NCBI GenBank assembly: GCA_002633005.1
Contig: NMRA01001057.1
Location: 1-62,351, forward strand
DNA: 62,351 bases
Origin: Phoronis australis
Lineage: Eukaryota; Phoronida; Phoronidae
Reading direction: 5' to 3'
Both the position numbers and the translations under genes were made by a program. The notes beneath the pieces are model-generated. The model searched no databases. It had not been told where the DNA came from and worked only from the letters and a program-made list of their open reading frames with translations. This document shows, one piece after another, positions 1 through 11,597 of the stretch (its first letter is position 1; each line of letters begins with the position of its first letter).

Positions 1-184
1 GGTGTTTTGTGCAATGGGCCCAACCATGAGGCCTGCGCACGTCTGATGCACCGCAAATGACATCAGACCACCTGCACTTTTTTTTTTAATCTCGGAATAA
101 TTGAATCCACTTCTGTTAGACCTCCAATTGGTAACCCAAACCACCACGTTATAGAAACAACAATCACACCCAACTGAGCACCTA

Positions 185-2250
185 AAGAACCCGACATTAT
201 CAAAAAGATTTGGAATTACAACCTCATTAACATGGACAAAGTGCTCACCGACATAACCACATTTAACTGGACTGAAATACTAAATAAAAGTTACATAAAT
301 GACGCAGTCTCAACATTCACACAGTGACTCTACAACATACTAGATATCAATATCACATCAACCATGAAAACAATAAAAAACGAGAACGAATCGTGGTTTA
401 AGAACAAACTTAAGTCTGAAATAAAAAAGAAATGAACTGATCGTTCAGAAAATCAAATAACCCGGCCGTGCACATTTAAGTGTTTCAAAGAATAGTGCAA
501 CATCAACCATGTCTCTAAAATTCTAAGGAGTATTGGGATATAATAAACAAAATTCGAGGACAGGTAAAGCAATCACCATATCTCACCATCCACTCAAAGG
601 AAGCCAACACTCAGGCGTCATCCAAAGCTGAAAAAAGTAAGCTATTTCTAAAATACTTCACCGCCAAGAGTCTCATTGCACCAACAACAAAACTTTCCAG
701 AATTCCCAAACAGAACGTTAGAAGACCTCTCTGACATACAAGCCCACCACTGAAGTCCTAAAACATCCACGAAAACAAAAGCGACGGTACCAATCTAATA
801 ACTTATAAAACGATCAAGATAATAGCAAGAGAGCTTACAGTTCCTCTGACAACATTATACAACAAAATACTACAATCTGGAAAATTTTCCTTTGGACTGA
901 AACTTCGTGTTATGATACCAATACACAAAAGGACTCTAAAACAGACATTACCAACTATCACCCCACAACTCTTCTTAACACCTCACCCAAATTTTTATTT
1001 CTCAACATGTGTTTGATCACATCACTTCACATCACAAAACCTCATCTGTCGTCGCCATTTTTATATTCATGCCTTTTAACAACACTGTGTCCCAACTAAA
1101 AGAAATTGTACATGAAATCCACCCCCAGTTTGAGCAAGGGTACAACGTGACATTCTTATTTTTCAACATTGCGTCAGCTTTTGATGTCGTTCCCCATTAT
1201 CTGCTTCCAGATAAATTACAATCTTACAGTTTCTCAAGCCGGCACTCTCCTCTTATTTTTAAAATCATATCTGGAATACCGAACTTGCAAAGTCCGAATT
1301 GAGAGTGTCTTCTCATCCTCATCAACACCAGGTTTCATAAATGCTGGAGTACCTCAGGGTAGCGTACAAGGCCCCGTACTCTTTTCATTGGTAATATACA
1401 TCAATGATCTTCCAGAGACAATAAACTCTAAAACATTTTTAAATGTTTATGACACTGCAGTTTTATACCTATTCTCAAAAGAGCATCCCAATGACTCCTC
1501 AAAATTACAAACTGACATAAATAAACTCTATGACTGGTCTCACAAATGGAAGATGAAATTTAAGTAAACCCGAAAAAAGTGTTGCTCTTATATTTTCCAG
1601 GTCTAATAATGCTCATTTCCAAACAAATTCAATGCTGGACCTACCACTCAATGGGGAAGTTATTCCCAAAAAGCTCATACATAAACACCCTGGCTTGCTA
1701 ATAGACCATAAGCTTACATTTATTCCTCACTGACGCGAACTCGTTCATAAAGCAGTGGCGGATTTAGAGGGGGGCCAAGGGGGCCATGGCCGCCCCTAAA
1801 ACTCTCCCAGATTCCATTTGGCAATTGGGGGGTGCGAATGTCTGACGAGCAAAATCCTGGCTAATACTATGCCCTGCCCCCCTAACTAAAAATCCTGGAT
1901 CCGCCCCTGTAAAGTACAAAAATTTATCAATCCAATTAGAATCGTATCCTGTCATCTCAATTCATGCATCTAGAAACTCTGTTCAAGTCTTTTGTACTTC
2001 CATATCTAGATTACTATGGTGTAATTTACCAATCACCTAACGCAAGCATAGTTCTAGAAAACAATACCAACCGGCGTTAGCCATAACAGGAGCATACAAC
2101 AGGTCCAACACAACCACGGTTCTAAATAGTCTCAATTGGAGCAAACTAGCAACCCATCGTAAACCCCACCTGTCCATGTATACGTTCATAGTCTTAAAGT
2201 GTACGCAACATGACTCTAGTTCCTCAAAATAAATTTTATTATTATATCTT
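185..2250 (+). mobile_element. Decayed CR1/L2-like LINE, reverse-transcriptase part
   Basis: This is a 5'-truncated non-LTR retrotransposon. From about 200 the degraded frame resembles the linker between endonuclease and reverse transcriptase. RT motifs are readable at 1150-1270 (NIASAFDVVPHYLL, the usual 'SKAFDxVxH' block) and 1330-1420 (AGVPQGSVQGPVLF, then YINDLP). The catalytic YADD box, expected at 1448, reads YDT. The thumb-like part (KLYDWSHKWKMKF) ends at a stop near 1567, and similar sequence continues in other frames to an AATAAATTTTATTATTAT tail near 2232-2250. Many stops and frameshifts show that it is dead. A 157-bp MITE interrupts it at 1753-1909. The family name is a guess from the motif style; that it is a LINE is well supported. 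Confidence 0.8.
1753..1909. mobile_element. 157-bp hAT-like MITE with CAGTGGCGGAT ends and 5-bp TSD
   Basis: The ends are imperfect inverted repeats: CAGTGGCGGATTTAG on the left, and CTGGATCCGCCCCTG on the right, which reads CAGGGGCGGATCCAG on the other strand. The five bases TAAAG stand on both sides (1748-1752 and 1910-1914) as a target-site duplication. It has no coding capacity and lies inside the older LINE. A second copy with its own 5-bp duplication is at 60856-61072. CAGNGGCGGAT ends are typical of hAT-type elements; 8 bp is the usual duplication, but 5-6 bp variants are known. Confidence 0.75.
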
Positions 2251-2441
2251 ACTTGATTTCAGTGCCTTTAGTCCACAGCTCATAAAGAAACACGTAAAAA
2301 TTGAAAAAACTAATAATTAAGTACAACGTCATGGGTTGAACCCAAGTCGTTCGGCACACTGTTCGGATCAGCAACTAAGTGTATAGAGTGAAGTGAACGT
2401 AAAGTATATTTTGCGTCGAGAAGGTTCGTAGAGGGATCAAA

Positions 2442-2631
2442 AGATGTGTTTGCGGAGGCTGCAGCAACAGCAGTCAGACGGAGAACGTCTCGGTGTTCCG
2501 AAGGACGCCAAAGTTGCGCAGTAGTGGCATCGCTTCGTGCGCCGAACGAAAGTGTGGGACCTCAGCGTGGACCAAGCGATTCTGTCCGGGGCCACTCTGT
2601 GTTCTGCCCACTTTGATGAGTCGTGTTTNCG
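2442..2631 (+). pseudogene. Broken THAP zinc-finger exon
   Basis: The sequence encodes a degenerate C2CH THAP DNA-binding domain. The first part reads RCVCGGCSNSSQTENVSVF (2442-2498). A one-base frame change then leads into PKDAK, an in-frame TAG at 2522-2524, WHRFVRRTKVWDLSV, and the closing block LCSAHFDESCF near 2597-2628, which holds the C-x2-H pair. The THAP cysteines, the conserved Trp and the final HF are all recognisable, but across two frames and a stop. An N at 2629 and a GGTAAC donor-like site follow. THAP domains occur in host transcription factors and in P-element-type transposases; which this was cannot be told. A sequencing error could explain the frame change, but the stop is an independent lesion. 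Confidence 0.6.
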
Positions 2632-2672
2632 GTAACTACAATATCAAATGTTGTTGTTATTTAACTAATTTC

Positions 2673-2962
2673 ACCAGATGTTACAAGTTCAATGCACGGT
2701 TACCGTTGTTTTCATCTTTGTTCTCTCTTTTCAAGTAATGGATCGTTACATTTAAAACTGTTTCTTTTACTAGTAGTGAAAACTCAAAACCTAACAAGCA
2801 GTACATACACATAGGATGTGATTCGCCACGTGAACAATCTGAGTATTTAACAAATCTGCCAAAAAAAATGAAAGAAACATAAGAATTCGAAGCGTATGGG
2901 ATAATTCGGTCTCCTTTGATAGGCGGAAGTACGCCACTCTCGGTACGTTTTGTGTATATACA
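2673..2962. repeat. Dispersed repeat, inverted copy at 57245-57597
   Basis: The reverse complement of this segment matches 57245-57597 in order: the GTACCGAGAGTGGCG block, the GGCAGATTT..CACGTGGCG block, and the long AAAGAAACAGTTTTAAATGTAACGA..AACTTGTAACATCT block. The 57-kb copy has about 60 extra bases around a hairpin. No coding sequence is seen; this is an unnamed interspersed repeat. Confidence 0.65.
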
Positions 2963-3485
2963 TGTAAAATAACTTACTGTGCATGAATATAATTTATTTA
3001 TATTCGCAATCATATGATATTGTAATCTTAACATCACTTTATTAATTCATGTATTTGTGTATAAAAATTGTATATCTATTTCTTTGTATTTATTTAACCC
3101 AGATACAGTACCCCTTGACGCTTTCTGTGTCTGTATATTTATTGTTGCTACTGAATATTTCATGAATATTTCATAGTAAACATTCAAAAAAACATACAAC
3201 ACATGTGACAGTAGTGTATCGACCAATAATGCTATAAACAACAAAACGACCAAATAATACAGAGGAGGACCCATATCATCTTATCGAGGTACTACGGCCA
3301 TGAGCGAAAAAACACACTTGGCCTATGCCGTTTTAGGGATACTGTGATTTGTCCATTTATCCTTTGAAAGTGTGATCGTGCCCTTATGACCTTCTAAATA
3401 CGATGACAAAAACGCGTTTTTGGTACAGAGGTTATTTATTAAGGGGCAAGGTTAAATATCGAACCTCTTTATGGTGCATGCGCGC

Positions 3486-3725
3486 ACCCAAGGGTAGGAG
3501 GGGGCTCGGGGCCCCCATTTAGCACAGTGGGCAAAAAAGTCCGCCTCGGAAAAACATCATGAAGTCCGAAAAAGTAGAAAACGGGACTAAAAAGGCAGTT
3601 ATTACCAAAATTCGGCGAATGCACAATTCATAGCTCTGAACGTACCCCGCTTTTTTAGTAAACTGTCCACATTCTCAAAAATTCGAACTCCCTCACTTTT
3701 TAGGCTGGGTGCACGCATGCGGTGG
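3486..3725. repeat. Dispersed repeat, inverted copy at 10428-10665
   Basis: The reverse complement matches 10428-10665, including the landmarks GCACCCAGCCTAA, TTTTTGAGAATGTGGAC, GAATTGTGCAT, CCGAATTTTGGTA and the GGCTTTTTGCCCA block. The two copies are about 70-80% alike by eye. No coding sequence was recognised. Confidence 0.6.
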
Positions 3726-3799
3726 ATTCGTCAATGTAATATCCAGAACGACATTAGTTTTTTTTGAAGATTCCGGAAGTCATTCTTTTCAAAACTCAC

Positions 3800-4094
3800 A
3801 CAATACGTCCATCTTGAGAGTCAGAACGTTTTTCCCTGTTGAAGTATTACAGTGGAGATGCCATAAGTGATAAGTTCTGTCAATCTTCTGCTTGAAGATG
3901 AGCGGTGAATTGCCTGTTTTCGGTCCGTGAGGTGTCAACCACGTAAGACCCTTTTCACCAGATTTAGAACATGTGCAAGAAAACATTTCACCCTCAACGA
4001 GTTTTTGTCGCTTCTTTCCCACCTGACATGGTTTAGACTGAACATTTTGTAATGCCAAAACCACTGAAATGCACAGGACATTCAGTTTCATCAT
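3800..4094 (-). CDS. First exon of a small secreted Ig-like protein, partial
   Basis: An open frame starts at ATG 4094 and encodes a clear signal peptide: MMK, then a hydrophobic stretch to about residue 20. A mature part with an Ig-like pattern follows: EGEMFSC (Cys40, Cys42), LTW (Trp52), a basic and aromatic middle, then HLHC (Cys82) and a G-x-x-x-L-T-L strand. The frame meets a perfect GTGAGT donor (3794-3799 on the plus strand), so the exon probably ends at 3800. If unspliced, it would add a few residues and stop at 3789. A TATA-like box lies 32-39 bases upstream of the ATG, which would give a very short leader. No next exon was found; the DNA just beyond is repeat. The Ig assignment is tentative, while secretion is better supported. 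Confidence 0.5.
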
Positions 4095-4125
4095 AGACTA
4101 TAGCACATAGACCGCCAACTCCGTA

Positions 4126-4133
4126 TATTTATA
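4126..4133 (-). promoter_or_regulatory. TATA-box candidate of the secreted Ig-like gene
   Basis: On the minus strand the sequence reads ATTATAAATATACGG, with TATAAATA at 4133-4126. It lies 39 bases before the start ATG at 4094, so a start site about 30 bases downstream would leave a leader of roughly ten bases. Position and match are good, but no transcript evidence exists here. Confidence 0.4.
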
Positions 4134-4621
4134 ATTTTACAAAATGTGTGATCTTACGCATAAGCCATGACATTATTATTCATTAGCAACACCTTGCAAA
4201 TATAGCATGCATTACTTCTGGCAGGTACGTCGTCTGCTAGTCATGGTCATTTCATCGGGATTTGGATCGGCCATTTTGCCCAAATCACATCCGTGTTTAG
4301 ATAAATTAAACGCTCGTAAAACGTTAACATCTTAAATAAAGGTCTTATTAATACTCTAGAAACAACCACCAGGGCTGGGTTGCGTAAAACCTCAGATAAT
4401 GCGACGTCATTGTTGCTATACGGCGTATAACTTTTATGCAACTGGGCCCAGTCCTACTCAAAAACCAATCTCGCATTTCAACAACAGTTTACTTGACGTT
4501 TCATTTTAAGCTCGAATGCATGCCGGTGCCCCTCAAAATTTCTGGACTCTACTGTAAGAAGACCTAGAACAACGTTTCAATGCCGAAATTATTTTTTGGT
4601 CCACTTTTCAGTATATTCGGT

Positions 4622-6363
4622 GGTAGCCAGCCAGCTAGCTGTATGAAGACTGTCGTCAAAATACCGCTAGGTACCACTTAGCCTTGGTAGGCCTAAAAAG
4701 CTGTATCAGCTTTGCACCGATGTGTGTAAAAAAGTGGTAAGATAAAATCTGACACAAAATTAGTGTCATTAAAAACTACAGTCTTCCTTGAGTAAACTAA
4801 ATTATTTAACAGTTTTGGAAAAAAATGGCGTTCTACCGTTATTCTGCTGCTAAAGTTGTGGAGCGATTTTTAACGACGGCTTTCGGCGCCATGAAATATT
4901 GCGTCACCTACTGGCCAGTTTCTTTTTTCGCCGATTCTTCAATCAACTGTTGTTCTTTCACGAGGTTGCGTACACGTCGCAACAAATTATCGGAACTGGT
5001 TTCACTTCATTATAAGTTTTTATAATTTCAATACCGAAAAAACGAATTTCAGAAGAAATTCTGCCGCTGCCAAGCTATCATCATCTCCCGAGAGATGTCG
5101 CAAAAATTTAGGAAATGGCGCGTGCGCGTGACACGAGCGTACTGTTTTCAAAACGACGACACACTTTTCATTATTAGAAAAGGCGGAGAGTTACGTAAGA
5201 AAATGACGTTTATTGCATTGTTTTTCACTTAACGGCTGTAACGGGCAAGGTGAGTGTCGGTTGATTCCCAGATTTTGCATGCACCTCGTCCGGTCTTTAG
5301 CTTTACATGTTGATACAAGTTTCACGGCGAGGTGACAACTGAGCAGAACAACCCTGGCTGTGTGCAATTTCGGGGTCTATGGAAGATTAACACAAAGTGG
5401 TAACTAGCTGTATATTGACGATAGTCTTCATACAGCTAGCTGGCTGGCTAGGTACCTCAGTGTATTTCGTGTTGTCGTTTTGAAAACAGTACGCACGCGC
5501 CATTTCCAAAATTTTTGCGACATCTCTCGGGAGATGATGATAGCTTGGCAGCAGCAAAATTTCTTCTGAAATTCGGTTTTTCGGTATCAAAATTCTAAAA
5601 ACTTATAATGAAGTGAAACCAGTTCCGATAATTTATTGTGAAGTGTACGCAACCTCGTGAAAAAAACAACAGTTGATTGAAGAATCTGCAAAAAAAGAAA
5701 CTGGCCAATAGGTGACGCAATATTTCATGGCACCGAAAGCCGTTGCTAAAGACCGCTCCACAACTTTAGCAGCAGAATAACGGTAGAACGCCATTTTTTT
5801 CAACACCGTTAAATATTTTAGTTTACTCAAGGAAGATTGTAATTTTTAATGATACTAATTTTGTGTTAGATTTTATCTTGCCTCTTTTTTACCCACATCG
5901 GTGCAAAGCTGTATATTTAGTACACAGCTTTGTACCAAGGCTAAATAGAGTGGAAGAATTTCCCGTCACAATACATTAACCGGAAGCTGAGCTTTGCTAT
6001 ATATAGAGGGTCGCACCTCCTCTAGGATATTTCGCAAGAAAATGTCGGAGTTGCGAATCTGTTGTCTATAATCTATGGTTTCATACGTTATTCAGAAGGA
6101 TGTGTATCATTTGGCCTAAAAAGCGCGGAATGCACCGCTGCAACAGGAAACTTAATGTCTAAACAGTGCAAATGTCGCTGATGAAGAGACAGGCATATAT
6201 GAAAAATAGACTATTGCGGTCTTTAGCTTTACATGTTGATACAAATTTCACGGCGAAGTGACGAGCAGAACTACCCTGGCTGTGTGCAATTTCGGAAGAA
6301 ATACACACAGTGGTACTTATCTGTATTTTGAAGACAGTCTTCATACAGCTAGCTGGCTGGCTA
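4622..6363. mobile_element. 1.74-kb fold-back element with nested inverted repeats
   Basis: The outer ends are inverted: GTAGCCAGCCAGCTAGCTG at 4622 faces its reverse complement ending at 6363, and the GACTGTCTTCATACAG block is shared. Inside, long arms (about 4674-5163 and 5469-5953) are inverted copies of each other around a loop of about 305 bases. Each arm can encode the same peptide beginning MAFYRYSAAKVVER, in mirror orientation (from 4825 on plus, from about 5794 on minus). A third, direct partial copy of the loop-side sequence (GGTCTTTAGCTTTACATGTTGATAC) lies at 6220-6363, matching 5293-5455. I see no clear target duplication and no transposase. The mirrored peptide is a by-product of the arms, not evidence for a gene. 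Confidence 0.7.
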
Positions 6364-9084
6364 CAAATGTGCCTGACGGACTTGTTTACGGGGTTGTGGG
6401 TAAATACAGCGAGATTCGAGTGTCGTTGTGTAATTCCGGACGGCCCTATTGTTTTGAAGCCCTGAAAGCATCTCCAAGTCTAAAGAACAGTTTGATACCA
6501 ATTTCATAATGACAAATCAAAAGTTAATTTTTTTGTGACCGCGGACGGCGTGTTAAGCCCGGCGTTAAGAAAGTGTAAAGTGAACAGATCGAATGAAACC
6601 ACTTCTCAAAATTAGCAAAAACATTAACTTACAAAACAGAATCTGCACCACACCACCCATATCAATATTAAATGCCAGCGTGTGCTTCCGTTTGCCGTAG
6701 CCACTGAACGTGTCGCGTGCATGTACTGGCAAAACATTCGTTTCGTCATTCAAAACTGGCTGAATGCCAATTACACTCTATCACAGTGCTAGGTGGCGCT
6801 GTGTCAGAGGGTATATGTCAATACACTGACTACATGTTTAATAGATGTTTAGGCGCATTTCCTTCTCAAGCCAACCAGAGTCTGTCTTTGATCCAACACT
6901 GGCGTGAATTATCTTACTGATACCTGGTCAAAGTTATCTCCTCATGTTACCACATGCATAGTATTTCCAGTCGAAAAAATTTGGCATTATCTGGTAATCT
7001 CAAAAGCAATGTCACGTGTGCTGCTTCTCTTATTCATAAAAATTTCAACATTGATTTAAAACAAATCTTTGCCTCCCGTGTAAGACAATTTTTTGTTTTT
7101 GTCGCCAAATAATGCAGTTTCCATGCATCCTGGCGAGTTTTTGGCATTTAACGTGTCTGGAGTTTTTCTTAAGATGATTTAAAACCCTTCTCGATTTCGT
7201 CATGTGAACTCGGCTCATAAGTTTCGTGAAACCAAATTAATGTTGTGCACATCTGGGTATGAGTCACGTCACCAACTTTTGCCACGCGTTTTACGCGAGG
7301 AAGCGGAGCTTGAGATAGGCCAATCATGTGTCTAAACGCGAAACTGGGGCAAGGCGGAAAGGATCATATCTACTGCGCTTGTGTAATGACCCGCTAAATA
7401 CGAGTTCGCTGTCTCTTCAACTCCCGTCATTTGTAAATCTGCGCACGTGTGATCCACTCTCCAGCCACGGTTGGTGACTTGTGTGTGTAAACGGACGCTT
7501 GGCACCGATCAATTTGCTCCGTGTCAGTTGCGCCGGGCCAAAAGTTGATGTCTAAACGGGACTTTGGTGAGAGCCTCAATGGAAAAGTTTTTAACTTTTC
7601 TGATAACATAATTATGCAAAGTTATTATTTACAGTGAATTGAATTTCAGCAGAAAGCTCTCTGGGCTGTATTTTTTTTAACACAACAAGCCTCAGTTGTA
7701 CATGAAACCTTCAGTGGTTTTGGTGGAAAAATGATCATTTTATACAGTTCCAACCAAAAAGTAAATATTTTTGTGTGGAATTTGGTAATTCACCCTTTCA
7801 TGGTGACTTTTGTAATGCCCGAGTCACTGGTCAGAACGGCACATTTGATCATATGCAATCTATGCAAGTCTCCTCTCTCTCTCTCTCCTGGACCCCGACT
7901 CGTCGACTGTTTCATTTTTTTACTTTCCACGTTCACATGATGTCAAGTTTTGCAGTTTGCAACAATGATCTATTAATTTCTTTGTAATTGCAAAACAACC
8001 TTCTCAGATCAGAACCATTCTGAAACAACTATAGTAAGGTTCCCTGTAATCAAAGCACTCTGAGTTAGACATTGTAAGAAAGTGAACTTTAAAAACCTGG
8101 TTCGTTGAAATGACTAGTCGCAAAAACATCTCACATTTCAAAGCTGGGAACTCAGGGTACTTCAAAGATTTTAATTTGGGTCACTTAACCCAAATTGACG
8201 GTTTCTTGTGCGTTAGATGGGTTGGTTTGTTATCCAGGCAATAGTCACTCACTGGCAATCCACATTTTGAGAACAAGTTTTTTAGAAAACGTTAAAACGC
8301 CTGCTATTCATTGAAAAACAGGTTCCTGTTATGCAGTAGAAAACACTGGTTCTCACAGTGGGGCTCCCCTGCATGTGACTATTACCATTATATTTTGCTG
8401 TGTTTTGAGCAACATGCTGGTGTTTCATTCTTGTGGTTATGATCTACATAATACAGCAGTGATTTTAGTCAACATTTCTGTCTTTTCGAACAGTTTTTCA
8501 AAATTACAAATTTGACTCTTGTTGAGGGGGCCTCCTCGCGGCAAGAGTTGGGCAGTGTGAAATGCTTCAGAACATTCGCACTGGCAGGCACCGTCACGTT
8601 GACTCAAAACTAAAAACCGTGACATCATTAATGTTTTCCTAGAAATATTACTCTCATAGGCTACAAAACACACAACATACCAAGAAATTTGTCTAACCAT
8701 TGGGATCTTTATTTTGATGATGTATTGATAGAAATATGGTTTAGTTTAGGGATAGACTGAAGTACTGAGTCTGGCAATTACCATAACCATGGGGCGCGCA
8801 ACAGGACTACCCCCTCTTCATTGCAGACCCTTCCCCTGATAGAAACTCTTTTCAGTTTTGTGCTCGCCTAGCCCCCTGTCCATGTCCCCTGTTCATGCAG
8901 TGCCTCCAGGTTGCCTCTCATTACAGTCACAATCATTGTTCGCCAACAATTTCAAGTTTGGCAACCTCTGTTGAATAATTCTGATTACACCAGTGGTGCT
9001 GGGGGAATAGGTTATAAAAGACCAGACTGCCACTCTAGTTGCACATTCACTGCTTTGTGAAATCATAGACCATTATGGAAGGAA
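6364..9084. other. Intergenic, no gene recognised
   Basis: I find no exon with a recognisable protein match in this stretch. Open frames are short and do not resemble known domains. A CT-rich run lies near 7871-7888. The cysteine-rich minus-strand frame near 8530-8620 was examined as a possible aprataxin zinc finger and dismissed, because the true exon is at 11598-11682. Confidence 0.5.
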
Positions 9085-9265
9085 CACTTGGGCCCTGGTT
9101 TTCAACATTTTACTCAAGATTATTTTTGTTATTTTCTATTCTACTTTTGTTTGAACTCGAGATAAGTTTCTTTTATTCTATATTTGAGTGCTTATTATTG
9201 ATGGCAATTAATGATCCCATCATTAGAGCTAAAAGTTCGAGTGTGAGTTCGAGGTTTTATTAGAA
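9085..9265. repeat. Dispersed repeat, direct copy at 59872-60065
   Basis: The blocks CTTGGGCCCTGG, TATTTTTCTATTCT and TTTGAACTCGAGATAAG recur in the same order at 59872-59965, with weaker similarity continuing after them. The copies are in the same orientation. No coding sequence was recognised. Confidence 0.45.
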
Positions 9266-11597
9266 TTTTTACTAGGAATCTCTGAGCCGACTTCTTCAAG
9301 CTTAATGGGTGAAAAGGCCAGCTGTCCAAGAATTACTACGAAGGGATTAAGTTGTTAGCATTAACCCTTATAAAAAGATTGTTCATTTGGAACATTAGAC
9401 TACAATTTTATTGAATGGCAAACCTCGGACAACAAACCTAATGTTTTTTAGCCACTGTCTAAATGGGTGGACCGTTCTTCTAGTACCAGATGGTACAAAA
9501 CTAAAGCTTAGGGCCCATTTAGGACACCACTCCGGTATTTTTGTAGCTACAAGTTTACCCTCGGAACATCTAGAGCACCTCGGCTATTTTCCTATTTGCA
9601 ATTTTTTCTTCGAAACACTTGCGGAATTTTCGTAGCCTCAAATATTCTCTCGGAGATGAATGTTATCCAAAATATGGGATGTCACGTGATTTTCAGTATT
9701 AAGAATAATAGGCTAACTGAAGTCCGCACACGTGCAGAGAGCGTTCACCCATTAGGTGAAATTTGAGATTACGAAAACACCCGAGGTGTTCTGGATGCCA
9801 TTGGAATTGTTTTCAGTGCATGCTGGAACTTTGGTCATTATGGCAAATCATTCCCCACTAAGTTTGAAAGTTACGCAGGTTAAATTCCCTTTAAAGGAGA
9901 AATTCGAGGCTCCGAATATACCCAAGGTGATCTGAATGGCTTAGGACCCTCAGGTTCAAGTTGTGCGGGGTCCCACCTCAAAGAGGGAAATGGGAAGAAA
10001 ACATTATGGCAACCGGAGGGGAGGGGTGTAGTTCGAGAATTGAGGCTACGTAGCGCAGAATAGTCCGAATCCGTTCGAAAATTGAAAGGTTTTCCTCAGT
10101 GTCGCCTTAATCAGAATTTCAAACCTATTTGTCAAATTTCACGAAGGCTGTAGTTGGATTGGTCTGAAGCTCGTCTTCATCCGTTGCCATCTTCCCAGAC
10201 ATATAAGAAATCTCCACATGGCTATTGTATGTCACGAATGATCAATGATAATTTGTGATAATCTTACAGTGAAATTTATCAGTCGACATGCGCATTCGTG
10301 CAAGCGCTAAAACAACCACTAAATCAACACCACAACCTGCGCTGACTCGGACATTCTTCAAACATTCAAGGGACAACTCTTTGTTTAGGATGAGATTTTC
10401 AAAAGTTACAGCCCCTTACAATTTGCGCACCCAGCCTAAGAAAATGGGGGGCTCGCATTTTTGAGAATGTGGACCTTTTACTAAGATTCACGGGTAAGTT
10501 CTGAGCCATGAATTGTGCATCACCGAATTTTGGTACCCCGGTAGTTGGTAATTCTTGCCTTTTTAATAGACGTTTGTCTCCTTTTCTACTTTTTTAACAA
10601 TTTTTGTTTCTCTTAGACAGACCTTGGCTTTTTGCCCACTTCATCAAATGGGCAGGGGGTGAGGGAGCACATGCTTACACCCCAGGCCTTCCAACAAAGG
10701 CCATCCACTGTACTGCCTGTTGAATCTGTCTAGTGTACGTGGAGACCCGTACACTTCGCTAATGCAGCGGAATTGTAATCATCAGCCAATGTCTCTGGGA
10801 AGTGATTTCAGTTAAATAGTTCAACAATTTTTAAAAATTGAATACTCAACCAACTGTGTTCATTTTTCTTGGTCACTTGAAAAACAAGGTGAGGATTAAT
10901 TGTTAGTTAGGCCGGAGTTGTTAACCAGAGATCTTAATGGAGCCTAAGCCAACACTAATAGATCAGCGTCAGCCTTATGCACAAGAGGGAATGGATCCTG
11001 CAGCATTAGACCTTATGACACAACTATCCAAGGTCTCTGACGTAAAAATGCACAGATTCCAGTACAAATGAGAGCAAAAGATGTAAAAAGAATTTTAACA
11101 CTATTCAACATCGGTCACATCTGACAATACATCACCGCCATTCTGATTGGGCAGTATTTTCCTACTAAGCTGCACACCCACCAAACAAATACTTATAGCA
11201 ATGATGATGCCAAGAAATTTGACAGGATGGGTAAGGCATGGTCCATACTTTTTTTACTTGCATGATTCGTAAGCGCACCTAGCTTTCTGCAAAACAGATC
11301 AATCATATCACGTGTTTCTTTATCTCCAGAAAAGAGAGATTCACAATTACACGCCCACCACGCACTTCATCTGGCACATAGTAACAAATGTCATTGCACA
11401 CTGTGATAGACAGCCACATTTTTAACACAAGAAAATACACTCAGGGCCCCCAAGACTCCAGGATGATGTAATACACTGATCAAAGTTGCTTTCTTCACTA
11501 ATAAAGGTCCAGTTTCATCATAGTTCCATTGACAATGAGAAAAATTCCGTATCAGTAATTAGTCTTGAGAGACCATGCAACTGACTGCTATGCTCTA
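9266..11597. other. Region downstream of aprataxin, repeats only
   Basis: Apart from the repeat copy at 10428-10665, I see no recognisable gene. A minus-strand frame near 11760-11850 reads [14 protein letters not shown] and looks protein-like but matches nothing I know. The 3' UTR of the minus-strand aprataxin gene should begin at 11597 and run leftwards; no clear polyadenylation signal was found close by. Confidence 0.4.
10428..10665. repeat. Dispersed repeat, inverted copy of 3486-3725
   Basis: The segment matches the reverse complement of 3486-3725 over its whole length, with landmarks GCACCCAGCCTAAGAAAATG, GAGAATGTGGAC and GAATTGTGCATCACCGAATT. Both copies are diverged, so the insertions are old. 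Confidence 0.6.

Noticed and set aside
8437-8700. Cysteine-rich minus-strand frame considered as the aprataxin zinc-finger exon
   Set aside because: The spacing is C-x-C instead of C-x2-C and the phase does not fit. The exon at 11598-11682 fits both sequence and phase.
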